A stretch of DNA of 64,000 nucleotides, from contig NC_088796.1 of NCBI RefSeq assembly GCF_011386835.1, forward strand, positions 70,569,468 to 70,633,467. Direction: 5' to 3'. Source of the DNA: Chrysemys picta bellii. Lineage: Eukaryota > Chordata > Testudines > Emydidae. The notes below the pieces were generated by a model that saw only the letters and a program-made list of their open reading frames with translations, had not been told where the DNA came from and made no database searches. This document shows, in pieces, positions 46,014 to 56,395 of this stretch; position 1 is the first letter of the stretch; the number at the start of each line of letters is the position of its first letter. The position numbers and the translations under genes were made by a program.

Positions 46014-48985
46014 ATGCCTCGTACTTGTGTGAACAGTGCAGACAACTTCTGCTTTGTTTGTGGTGAAGTGACTTTTGCATCGGAAAAGCGCAGTATAACC
46101 ACTATGGTTAAGAAAGCCTATCACCTTTATTTTGGCTGCAAAATTGGAGATCAGGACAAGAGGTGGGCCCCACACATATGCTGCAACACTTGTGCAACAA
46201 ATCTTCGCCAGCGCTTGAACAGGAAAAGGAAATCTATGCCTTTTGCAGTGCCAATGATTTGGAGAGAGCCAACAGAGCATACCAGCAATTGTTACTTCTG
46301 CATGGTGCCTCCAGTTGGGAAAGGTGTGTCAAAGAAGGAAAAGTGGACTGTGCATTATCCAAACATTCCATCAGCTATACGCCCAGTACCCCACGGAGAA
46401 GGACTGCAAGTTCCTGATGCACCAAAATCACTCTCACTTGAGTCAGACGAGGAAGAGGATGAAACTTCTGGTCCTGAACCATCAATGTCACAGGACCCAC
46501 ATTTTCTCCCATCCTCCTCCTCTGAACCACACCTCATAACACAAGGTGAACTGAATGACCTTGTCAGGGATTTGGAACTACCCAAGAGTAAGGCAGAGCT
46601 GTTGGGCTCCAGACTACAGCAGTGGAATCTCCTGGCAGGTGATGTTAGGGTTTCCATGTACCGTGACCGTCCAAGGGATCTTGTCCCATTCTTCTTCATG
46701 GAAGGTGATCTTGTAGCCTGCAACAACATTGATGGTGTGATGGCAGCCCTCAACATCGTTCACGATCCAGATGAGTGGAGACTGTTAACTGATTCATCGA
46801 AGACGAGTATTAAAGCTGTTTTACTGCATAATGGCAATGTTTTGCCATCAATTCCAGTTGGTCATGCAGTCCATATGAAGGAAACACTTAGAGGAGAGGA
46901 AAGTGATCAGGAACAGTCAGCATGGATTCACGAAGGGGAAGTCGTGCCTGACTAACCTAATTGCCTTCTATGATGAGATAACTGGCTCTGTGGATGAGGG
47001 GAAAGCAGTGGATGTGTTATTCCTTGACTTTAGCAAAGCTTTTGATACGGTCTCCCACAGTATTCTTGCCGCCAAGTTAAAGAAGTATGGGCTGGATGAA
47101 TGGACTGTAAGGTGGATAGAAAGCTGGCTAGATCGTCGGGCTCAACGGGTAGTGATCAATGGCTCCATGTCTAGTTGGCAGCCGGTTTCAAGCGGAGTGC
47201 CCCCAGGGTCGGTCCTGGGGCCGGTTTTGTTTAATATCTTTCTTAATGATCTGGAGGATGGTGTGGACTGCATTTTCAGCAAGTTTGCAGATGACACTAA
47301 ACTAGGAGGCATGGTAGATAAACTAGAGGGTAGGGATCGGATACAGAGGGACCTAGACAAATTAGAGGATTGGGCCAAAAAAAACCTGATGAGGTTCAAC
47401 AAGGACAAGTGCAGAGTTCTGCACTTAGGATGGAAGAATCCCATGCACTGCTACAGACTAGGGACCGAATGGCTAGGTAGCAGTTCTACAGAAAAGGACC
47501 TAGGGGTCACAGTGGACGAGAAGCTGGATATGAGTCAACAGTGTGCTCTTGTTGCCAAGAAGGCTAACGGCATTTTGGGCTGTATAAGTAGGGGCATTGC
47601 CAGCAGATCGAGGAACGTGATCGTTCCCCTTTATTCGACATTGGTGAGGCCTCATCTGGAATACTGTGTCCAGTTTTGGGCTCCACACTACAAGAAGGAT
47701 GTGGAAAAATTGGAAAGAGTCCAACGGAGGGCAACAAAAATGATTAGGGGTCTGGAGCACATGACTTATGAGGAGAGGCTGAGGGAACTGGGATTGTTTA
47801 GTCTCCAGAAGAGAAGAATGAGGGGGGATTTGATAGCAGCCTTCAACTACCTGAAGGGGGGTTCCAAAGAGGATTGAGCTCGGCTGTTCTCAGTGGTGGC
47901 AGGTGACAGAACAAGGAGCAATGGTCTCAAGTTGCAGTGGGGGAGGTCCAGGTTGGATATTAGGAAACACTATTTCACTAGGAGGGTGGTGAAGCACTGG
48001 CATGCGTTACCTAGGGAGTCTCCTTCCTTGGAGGTTTTTAAGGCCCGGCTTGACAAAGCCCTGGCTGGGATGATTTAGTTGGGGATTGGTCCTGCTTTGA
48101 GCAGGGGGTTGGACTAGATGACCTCCTGAGGTCCCTTCCAACCCTGATATTCTATGATTCTATGAAACCTATGACAACATGAAACAACTTTTGAGGTGCA
48201 TAAACTATGACCAACATCAGTGGCAGCTTTGTGGCAATTTGAAGGTTGTTGCTCTCTTGCTTGGTCTGCAGACTGGATACACAAAGTACTGCTGTTTTCT
48301 CTGCGAATGGGATAGTCGTGCAAGAGATTCCCACTACATCAAGAAAGATTGGCCACTCCGACAGTCATTGGAGCCTGGAAGGAAAAGTGTTCAGCATCCA
48401 CCACTTGTTGAATCAAGGAAGATTTTGTTACCACCCTTACACATCAAGCTGGGTCTGATGAAGAACTTTGTCAAAGCCATTGACAAAACACAAGCAGCTT
48501 ACAAGTACCTCTGTGGAAAATTTCCAAGGTTAAGTGAAGCTAAGATAAAGGAAGGTGTCTTTGTTGGTCCTCAGATTCGTGAACTTTTTCGAGATGATGC
48601 ATTTGACCATGCACTGCGTGGCAAGTAAAAGACGGCATGGAAAACCTTCCAGTTAGTGGCAATACATTTTCTCGGAAACAACAAGGCAGACAACTACAGG
48701 TTGTTGGTGGAAAACCTCCTCAAGGCATACAAAAGCCTTGGTTGCAACATGTCACTAAAGATACATTTTTTGCACTCTCATCTAGATTTTTTTCCATCGA
48801 ACTGTTGAGCAGTGAGCAACGAGCACGGCGAGTGATTTCACCAGGACATTGCAACAATGGAGAAACGCCATCAGGGCAAATGGAGCCCATCAATGCTTGC
48901 AGACTATTGCTGGACAGTGACAAGAGATGCTCCATTTAATGAATACAAGAGACAAGCCAAGAAGTGCCGAGTAGACACTGAATAG
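46014..48985 (+). pseudogene. Transposase-like gene split by a CR1 insertion
   Basis: An ATG at 46014 opens a reading frame that runs to 46885, is cut by a CR1 (46886-48163), and resumes in the same frame at 48169, ending at TAG 48983-48985: about 562 codons without the CR1. Cys pairs near the N-terminus (CFVC, ICCNTC, NCYFC) suggest zinc binding. A conserved-looking C-terminal part has LRCINYDQHQWQLCGNLKVV, CCFLCEWD, LPPLHIKLGLMKNFVKAI and HGE..FHQDI. I recall this family as a repetitive 'uncharacterized protein' in insects and vertebrates. The CxxC then HxxxxH order resembles the zinc-containing RAG1/Chapaev-type transposase fold, but that is only inference. Three in-frame stops (TAA 48626, a TGA in each of two later places) kill it. 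No introns and a close AATAAA; terminal repeats were not found. Confidence 0.7.
46886..48163 (+). mobile_element. CR1 LINE, 5'-truncated, inserted in the transposase-like gene
   Basis: The + strand encodes 324 open codons of CR1 reverse transcriptase (46903-47877): [46 protein letters not shown] (motif B with Gln changed to Pro), [10 protein letters not shown], then the C-terminal thumb. It continues as [16 protein letters not shown] and the 3' UTR to TATTCTATGATTCTATG. GAAAC is present at both edges (46881-46885 and 48164-48168), either a 5-bp target duplication or overlap with the tail. Very close to the copy at 1-2495. Confidence 0.93.
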
Positions 48986-49027
48986 GACTAAACTATGGAC
49001 ATAATAGTTTTTTGCCTTTTGTTTCAT

Positions 49028-49033
49028 AATAAA
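49028..49033 (+). terminator. AATAAA after the transposase-like pseudogene
   Basis: It lies 43 bases past the last stop codon, in ATAATAAATTTTATC. It suggests the original gene had its own polyadenylation signal. Confidence 0.5.
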
Positions 49034-50264
49034 TTTTATCTATATAACCCTTTTGCTGATTTTTAAAGTGTTACATAAACAGGACATGTGAAATATCAAG
49101 TAAAGCAACCATAAACACATGAAAAGACCTAGGTTTACAATTTATGATTAAAACTCTACTATCTACACAATATACATAGACATAAAATGTCAAAATTTAA
49201 ATATCTTAGAAACAGTAGCCAATCAGTTGTTTTAATTGTCATATTTGAATTCATCACACCAAAATACATAATGAATAGCACATTTTATCTCTGAAGCAGA
49301 CGACTTCTCAAAAATTGTAGACCAGTGTATCAGGCTTGGGCATTAAGATTATCTTGTAGTCGTATATAATATTAAAATGTTTTCATTTCAGAGGCTAAGT
49401 GCAATCAAGTGAGGAATTTGTCCATTAATATGAACTGTTTCCAAACTCTAGTCCACAGAGCACTTGCTGGTCTTATGGAACTGGCTCCCCCTCCTTGTTT
49501 CTACCTGCTTCTACAGGCCCTCAGGTTCTTCCATGACAAAGAAAAAGCCTACAGAAGCAGCTGGAAATAAGAAGTCAGCCTTGCTGCCTCTGCTAGGGGT
49601 TACTGTCACAACTGAGAGGAGACGGAATCCACCTTCAGTGATTGCAACCCACCAGTGGGTGGGGCCAGGGCTGCTGCCAGCCTCCAGCATGAAAGAACCA
49701 TAGAGTACAGAAGGACAGCAAGTCCAGGGTATCACGGAAGGATGAAGACAAAAGAAGAGAGCCAAGTGGCAGGGAGGTGTGTACAAGTGGAGAGGAGGAG
49801 CAGGTAGCATGTGCAAGGTGAGATGAAAAAGGGAGCACAGAAGCATATGTGGAGAGGCAGCAGGAAAGAGAGAGGATGAGAATGGATAGGTATGCATGTA
49901 ATGAAATGAAGACCAAAAGGAGAGTGAATGTCTGTTTTCTTCACAAAGGACAAAATGCATACTGAATTAAAGACAATTACAAGTACATACCTATTTTACT
50001 AACATCACTGTCTAAGCAAACATTGTAGTTGCCACAAGGATGTTATGTGATTGTAAACAGCAGGGGGTGCTCATGACAATCTCTCTCTATTGAGATGTGG
50101 GCCACATTATGGAGAAGTCTGAGTTACATCATCTAACTGCCTTTGTCCTCTGGATGAAAACAATGAGAAAAAGAGGAGATTTTGTTCTTAGCTGGGAAAA
50201 TGTTGCATGTGCCCTCTTGAAATTTCAAAAGTATTTATATGTGGATTTAAAAAAGGAAATGCAG

Positions 50265-50450
50265 AGTGGTGTGGTGGAATATGGAGTCAAAATGTCCTGA
50301 GTTTTCTAAGCTCTAGTCTGACTGCTCCTGACTTGCTGCCCTTGGGCCACTGACAGTAACTTCTGTTTGTCTCAGATTCTCTGTCTATAAAAAGGGGATA
50401 ATATTTAGTTACCTTCTTTGTAAGGAAATCACAAGGATTAAGTCCACCTA
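50265..50450 (+). repeat. MIR-like SINE fragment
   Basis: GTGTGGTGGAATATGGAGTC, then TCTCAGATTCTCTGTCTATA and AAAAGGGGATAATA with a GGAAATCACAAGGATTAAG tail. Directly upstream of the DIRS terminal unit. Confidence 0.6.
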
Positions 50451-50486
50451 CATTGAATGTATATGACATCACAGCTACAAAAGATG

Positions 50487-50783
50487 GCTACCTTTCGTAA
50501 CTGTTGTTCTTCAAGATGTGTTGCTCATGTCCATTCCATTGTAGGTGTGTGTGCTCGCCACATGCACCGGTGCCAGAAGTTTTCCCCTCAGTGGTATCCA
50601 TAGGGGACTGGCTCTGGTGCCCTCTAGAGTGGTGCGCTTTTGCGCTGGTATAAGGGGTGACGCAGGCTCCCCTCTCCCTCAGTTCCTTCTTGCTGGAACT
50701 CTGTCTGAGGGGAAGGAGAGCAGGTCATGGAATGGACATGAGCAACACATCTCAAAGAACAAGAATTACGAAAGGTTAGTAAC
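50487..50783 (+). repeat. DIRS terminal unit, left copy (about 297 bp)
   Basis: Opens CTACCTTTCGTAACTGTTGT and closes with AAGAATTACGAAAGGTTAG, its near complement. Inside are GATGTGTTGCTCATGTCC and GGACATGAGCAACACATC. Homologous to 2711-3009 and inverted relative to 55535-55785. Confidence 0.82.
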
Positions 50784-50814
50784 CATTTTTTCTTCTTCGA
50801 GTGAGTGCTCATGT

Positions 50815-51128
50815 TTAGGGCCCTACCAAATTCACGGCCATGAAAAGCGCGTCACAGACCATGAAATCTGGTCTCCCCCGGTGAAATCTTGTCTTTTGTG
50901 TGCCTTTACCCTGTACTATACAGATTTCAGGGGGGAGACCAGCATTTCTCAAATTGGGGATCCTAACCCAAAAGGGAGTTGCTGGGGGCTCTCAGTACTG
51001 CCACCCTTACTTCTACGCTGCCTCCAGAGCTGGGCAACTGGAGAGCAGCAGCTGTTGGCTGGGCGCCCAGCTATGAAGGCATCGCCCGCCATCAGCAGCG
51101 CAGAAGTATAGGTGGCAACACCATATCA
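50815..51128 (+). repeat. Nested repeat fragment inside the DIRS element
   Basis: Starts AGGGCCCTACCAAATTCACG and ends near GGTGGCAACACCATATCATG. I recall this start from a hAT-type repeat common in turtles. It sits where the DIRS tyrosine recombinase should be. No clean target duplication seen. Confidence 0.5.
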
Positions 51129-52901
51129 TGCCTGGGCAGTGGCCACGGCCATATCCAGGAGCATGCCGAACCTGTACTGGCGAAGCCAGGTCAGGGCGAT
51201 CACAATGAACCGGGCTTTGTCCTTCTTGATTTTTTAAGAGGACTTTGCTGAGGAGCAGAATTGGTGGGAAGGTGTACATCAGATCTCCTGACCACCACAG
51301 GAGAAAAGCATCCGAAAATGAGCCTCTGCTGAGGCCTTGCAGAGAGCAGAATTGATGACACTTTCTGTTCTGTCTGGTGGTGAACAGGTCCACTTGGGAG
51401 CTCCCCACTTCTGGAAGAGGATTCTGATGACCTCCAAGTGGTGGGACCACTCGTGGTGAGAGAAGGACCTGCTGAGACGATCTGCCTGGGGAAGTACGAG
51501 GCTTCCAGATGGATTGTATGCTGAAATGCAGAAGTCCCACAGACAGAGGGCCTCCTGGCACCAAGGCAAGGAACGAGCTCCCCCTGTCTGTTGACACAGA
51601 ACACGAAGGCTGTTGTTCATCAACACCTGCACCATGTGACTGGACAGTTGGGGAAGGAAGATACCACAAGTCAGACAGATGGCTCTGAGCTCCCTGGCAT
51701 TTATATGTAACACAAACTCTTCTTGAGACCATAACCCCTGAGTCTGCAGTGTATTGAGGTGTGTTTCCCAACCGAGGTCGGATGCATCTGAAATCAGGGA
51801 GACCGTGGGTTGCAGGCTCGCAAACGGCACAGCTTCCAACACTAGAATCGGGTCAGACCACTACTGCAGGGAGATAAGTACCCACTGCGGATCGTGATGA
51901 CCTTGTCTAGGTGATGTCTGGCCGGGAGGTAGGCTGACGCCAGCCTTTTCTAGAGGGAACGCAGCCTGAGTCTCACATGTCAGACAACATACATGCATGA
52001 TGCTGCCATGTGCCCCAATAGTCTGAGACAGACCCATGCAGTGGTGAGCGGATGGGCAGTGACACTGGGAATCAGATCTGACATTGCCCTGAACCTGGCC
52101 TCAGGCAGGAATATTCTGCCTCGGGTAGAGTAGAGTACCGCTCCTATAAACTCTATCCATTGGACCGGGATCAACATTGATTTTTGTTAGTTTATCAACA
52201 GGCCCAGAGCTTGACAAGTGGCTCGCAACATCTCGACGCTGTGCTGGACCTGGAACAGTCCTTGATGAGCCATTTGTTGAGGTATGGGTATATCTGGATA
52301 CCCTGATGTCTGAGGTAGGCCGCCACCACTGACATGTACTTTGTAAACACCTTTGCTAGGCCAAAAAGGAGACCTGCGAATTGGTAATCCCAACAATGAA
52401 ATGTAGGAACTCTCGGTGTCCACGAAATATCGATATGTGAAAGTAAGTGTCTTTCAGGTTGAGGGCGGCGTACCAGTGTCCCAGATCCAGGGAAGGAATG
52501 ATGGAGGCCAGGGAAACTAAGCGGAACTTCAACTTCTTGAGATACTTGTTGAGGCTCTGCAGGTCGAGGATGGGGCATAGACTCCCCCCCCCCCCCCTTG
52601 GCCTTTCAGATGAAAAAAATAGCAGGAGTAAAACCCTTTCCCCCTCAAGTGCAGAGGGACTTCTTCCACTGCTCCCACCCGCAGAAGGCCCTGCACCTCC
52701 TGAAGAGGGACAGGGAGGGAGAGGGGGAGAAGAAGGAGAGAAATAAACTGGACAGTATATCCCGCTCCTACCATGCTGAGGACCCACTGGTCTGATGTTA
52801 TTGTGGCCCAGGCAGGGAGGAAGGGGGACAAACTGTTGGAAAAGAGCAGGTGGGCTGGATCCAGAACATAGTCTGGAATGTCGCCCTCGAGTGCCCATCA
52901 A
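51125..52901 (-). pseudogene. DIRS reverse transcriptase / RNase H, inactive
   Basis: RT motifs in order on the minus strand: ILDLQSLNKYLKKLKF, LNLKDTYFHISI (motif A), FGLAKVFTKYMSVVAAYLRH, then YPYLNKWLIKD at about 52290-52258, where the catalytic YLDD reads YLNK. RNase H follows: SLISDASDLGWETHL, LHINARELRAICL, then ADRLSRSFSHHEW. Frame changes separate the pieces. The substituted aspartates alone would abolish polymerase activity. Confidence 0.8.
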
Positions 52902-53275
52902 AATACCTGCTTATTACCCAGTAGGTTGTGGATAGAGCTTGAGTGGGCTGAGGGGGCCGGCTGATGGCCCCTGCCAGAGCTTATAGCTCTTGCTCTTCTT
53001 GTGGAAGGGCTCTGATCGAGGTTTGGTCCGAAACCAGTGGGACTGTTGTGGCTTAAGCCATTTCCTCACAGGCCCTGGCATGTAAGATCCAGAGAAAGCA
53101 AGAGTCTTTTGGGCCGTGTAATTTACCATCTGTTCCGGGAACAGCGCCAGGCCATCGAATGGGAGGTCCTGGATGGACTGCTGAACCTCAACCGACAGCC
53201 CCGACAACTGCAACGCCTTAGAGAAAGAGCCAAAGTCATGGTCCAGGCCACTGAACCTGCCACATCTGAGGCCGC

Positions 53276-55367
53276 TTAAAGGGTTGCCCTGGCCACAGCC
53301 GTGCCCTCATTGAGGGTCGTCAGGAATTCCTTCCTAGGCTCTTCTGGCAGCGAGTCCACAAACTTGGCCATGGACTGCCAAATATTAAAATCATAGCGGC
53401 CAAGCAAGGCCTGATGGTTGGCCACTCTCAGCTGGAGGCTGGACATAGAATAAATTTTTCTACCAAAGAGATTAAGCCTCTTTGCCTCCTTATTCTTAAG
53501 CATCCATCCCGGTTGGCCCTATCTATCGCTCTCATTGGCTGCCGACACAACCAGTGAGCTTGGGGTGGGGTGGGTATGTAGATATTCAAAACTCTTAGCG
53601 GGGACATATTTTCTTTCCACCTGCTTGCAGATGAAGGGAAGGGAGGAGGGTGTCTGCCACAGAGCCTTGATTAGTTTCACCACTCCCTCGTGCACTCGCA
53701 GTGCCACCTTGGAGGGGGCTGCTGCATTTAATACATTGAACAGGGAGTCTAAGGGCTCTGCCAGCTCCTCAGCTTCCAGCCACAAGTTCGACACCACCCT
53801 CTTCAAAAGCTCCTGGTGGGCCCGTGCATCATCCTGGGGGACTGCGTGAGAAAGCCCAGCAGTTGCTTCATCGGGCAAAGATGATGAGGCGGCAGGTATA
53901 GGTGGTTCTGTCAACTCCACTGCTTCTGCCAGGGGAGCCGCAGCCCATGGCCGAGGCTGGCTGTCCCCGGGGAGCTTGCTCTGACTCCACATCTGAGTCA
54001 GGGGGCAGGCAGGAGACTGTCGCCAACCATCTTTTGGATGCCCCCGAGACAGATGGGGAAACCCCCCCCGGGGAGGTTCCATAGTTGTCAAGGGGCTGGC
54101 CACTGGCCCTGGGGCCATGCAGCCACTGGTGGCCCAGAGGGGAATGCCGATGTCCCCAGTGGATGACCTTGGCCTGCAGGCAGATCTTCCTCCTTGGGCT
54201 CAATACACGTCCTCCTTGCTGTCAGAGCCCGAGGAGGGAGAGACTTGTCTGGGGGACCAGGATGGTACTGAGGCCTCCGGTCTACCCCATTCTTGTTGGC
54301 TCTCTCCGCGGACCTCCACTGGGGACCTGTACCAGGATGATGGCTCTCGGTGCCATGACTCCAGTGACCGGTGGCGGCCTTTGGCGGATCGGCGACAGTA
54401 TCCCGGAGATTGATGCCTCACGCTTTGAGAACGGTGCCACTCCAGAGACCTGGAGCAAGAGGATCACTGTCTTGGAGACTGTTGATGTGCTCGCAGTGAT
54501 CCGTACCAGTGATCTGGAGACAGGACTCCAGGGACCAGCACCTCGACACTCCGGAGCCGTGCTGAAGACTGGGAGATTGACTCGGGCGCTCCCGGCACTG
54601 GGGCTATGGGGACTGGTGACGTGCCTCTGCAGGTCTGTGCCAGACTGCCGGCGATTGATGCCAGGACTTCGAGGAACACTGCCTAGAGTCCGGGAACTAA
54701 TGCCGGGAACTCTGGCAGGGAAGCCGACCTCCATCTGGGGTGGCGCTGTTCAGGTGAACGCTGGCAGGGGAGCGGTGCCACACTGATGGAGACCTCTGGA
54801 AGGGTCACAGGGCAGGTTTACCCCTCGAACGGGGCACCTCACTGCCTGGCGTGGGCAGCACCAGAAAGGACAATATGTCCTTAGCAGCTTAAAAGGCCTC
54901 CAGTGTGGACTGCACCACCAGGTACCGAGTGCCTCTGCCGCTTCCTGGGTGGCAGATGGGTCTGAAAGTGGGCTTGCCCGCTCAATGGGAATTGGAGCCT
55001 GGCCAATGTCTGAAGAGGAAGAGTTGCCCCATGTGGGCCTTTGTTCTCCTCCCCTTACAGGATGTAGGAGACCGCCCTCTCCCGGCCTTTCTTTGCTTTT
55101 TAGCTGAAACTGGGGATGGGAATCGGCGCCGGTCAGAGGTAGGTGCCGGCAGCATGCTCCACACCAAGGCCACAGTGCTTGGAGCAGAGTCCAATCTCGT
55201 CGGCTCTGAAGCTGGTGCCAGGGCAGACTCCATAAGGAGTGCTCGGACATGAATGTCCCTCTCCTTTTTGTCCGCGGCCTGAAGCTCTTGCAAATGCGAC
55301 ACTTGTTGCTCACGTAGGTTTCCCCTAAACACTTGAGGCAGCTTCTATGGGGATCACTGACTGGCAT
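53276..55367 (-). pseudogene. DIRS gag-like ORF, broken
   Basis: Begins with a Cys-rich block DPHRSCLKCLGE then NKCRICKSFRPRT (two CxxC pairs, presumed zinc binding). After a frame change HVRALLMESALAPASEPTRL and an SP/RR-rich stretch follow. Downstream pieces AHQELLKRVVSNLWLEAEEL, LHTHPTPSSLVVSAANESD and ANHQALLGRYDFNIWQSMAK are typical of DIRS gag. At least three frame breaks. Structural protein of the retroelement particle by family knowledge. Confidence 0.7.
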
Positions 55368-55534
55368 AGGTTTTTTGTAGCAGTCACAAGGCTTGAAGCC
55401 CGGGGACCGGAGAATGCCTTGTCCCTAGGCTAAGTCCTGTACAGGACTAACTAATTAATTCTAACTGAACACTAAGGGAACTATTATCTATACAACTTTA
55501 ACAACTATATACAACGAATTCGCTGCTAGGCACA

Positions 55535-55785
55535 GTTGAGATAGGAAAGCTTGCCGAGGCAAGGAAACGTTCCAGCACCATCACTGGCGGTCAGAAAGAA
55601 CTGAGGGAGGGGGAAGCTGACGGCGCTCCTTATACTGGTGCATATGCGCGCTACTCCAGAGGGCGCCAGAGCCAGTCCCCTACAGATACCACTGAGGCAA
55701 AAACTTCCAGCACCGGTGCATGTGCAAGCACACACACCTACAATAGAATGGACATGAGCAAGTACTCTAAGAAGAACATTTGTTC
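55535..55785 (-). repeat. DIRS terminal unit, right copy (inverted, partial)
   Basis: Its reverse complement follows the left unit for about 200 bases (CTTGCTCATGTCCATTCTAT, GCACATGCACCGGTGCTGGA, CAGTGGTATCTGTAGGGGAC). The outermost 20 or so bases are missing and the inner end diverges into the element's 5' leader. Confidence 0.75.
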
Positions 55786-56231
55786 AATCATACTCTCTTG
55801 TCCTCTGTTTGTGTGTGTAACCATTCAACTGTAGTATCAGTTCAATATCAGGTATGTTCTCAATATCAGAGAAATTTATCATGTAATGATAGAGGAACAG
55901 ACTCAAGCTAATAGGTCACACACAAATGTACATATATACATAAAATATATAGATACATATCTATACATTTTTTTCATCTGCACCTTCACAGATCTTATTC
56001 TACAATTTTCTACCTGTTAAATCTGAAATTGCACTCTATTCTAAGCATGTGTACATGCTGAGACATTGTCTAGTCAACCAAAAGAAATTTTACACACACA
56101 TGCACACAGCCAGTGGATCACAGAGATCATTAGTTTCATTGCTCCACAAAAGCAGAGGGCATGTATGTAGAATGATTTTTTTCAGCTCTATCACTCAGCC
56201 AAATGAAATCTGATTTTCACCAGACCAATGA

Positions 56232-56395
56232 AACTAGGGAAACATCTAGGGAGATATTTAAGAGTAGGTTAGATAAATGTCTATCAGGGATGGTCTAGAC
56301 AGTATTTGGTCCTGCCATGCGGGCAGGGGACTGGACTCGATGACCTCTCGAGGTCCCTTCCAGTCCTATAATCTATGATTCTATGATTCTATGAT
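56232..56395 (+). mobile_element. CR1 3' tail, very short
   Basis: Only the 3' UTR end: GACTGGACTCGATGACCTCT, then CCCTTCCAGTCCTATAATC and the repeated ATTCTATG tail. Confidence 0.88.

Larger units (their letters stand above)
50487..55785 (-). mobile_element. DIRS-type tyrosine-recombinase retrotransposon, decayed, 5.3 kb
   Basis: Read on the minus strand, in order: a terminal unit (55785-55535), gag-like region (55367-53276), reverse transcriptase and RNase H (about 52901-51125), a nested repeat (50815-51128), then the other terminal unit (50783-50487). The two termini are inverted relative to each other, as in DIRS elements, not direct LTRs. The tyrosine recombinase that DIRS elements carry at this end is absent. 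Many frameshifts and stops. It lies in an MCC intron in the same orientation as MCC. Confidence 0.85.

Noticed and set aside
51013..52901. Host gene with several exons on the minus strand
   Set aside because: The pieces carry DIRS reverse transcriptase and RNase H motifs, no splice sites fit, and inverted termini bound the region.
54085..54786. 233-codon frame on the + strand
   Set aside because: Antisense shadow of the DIRS gag-like region; low-complexity and without family motifs.
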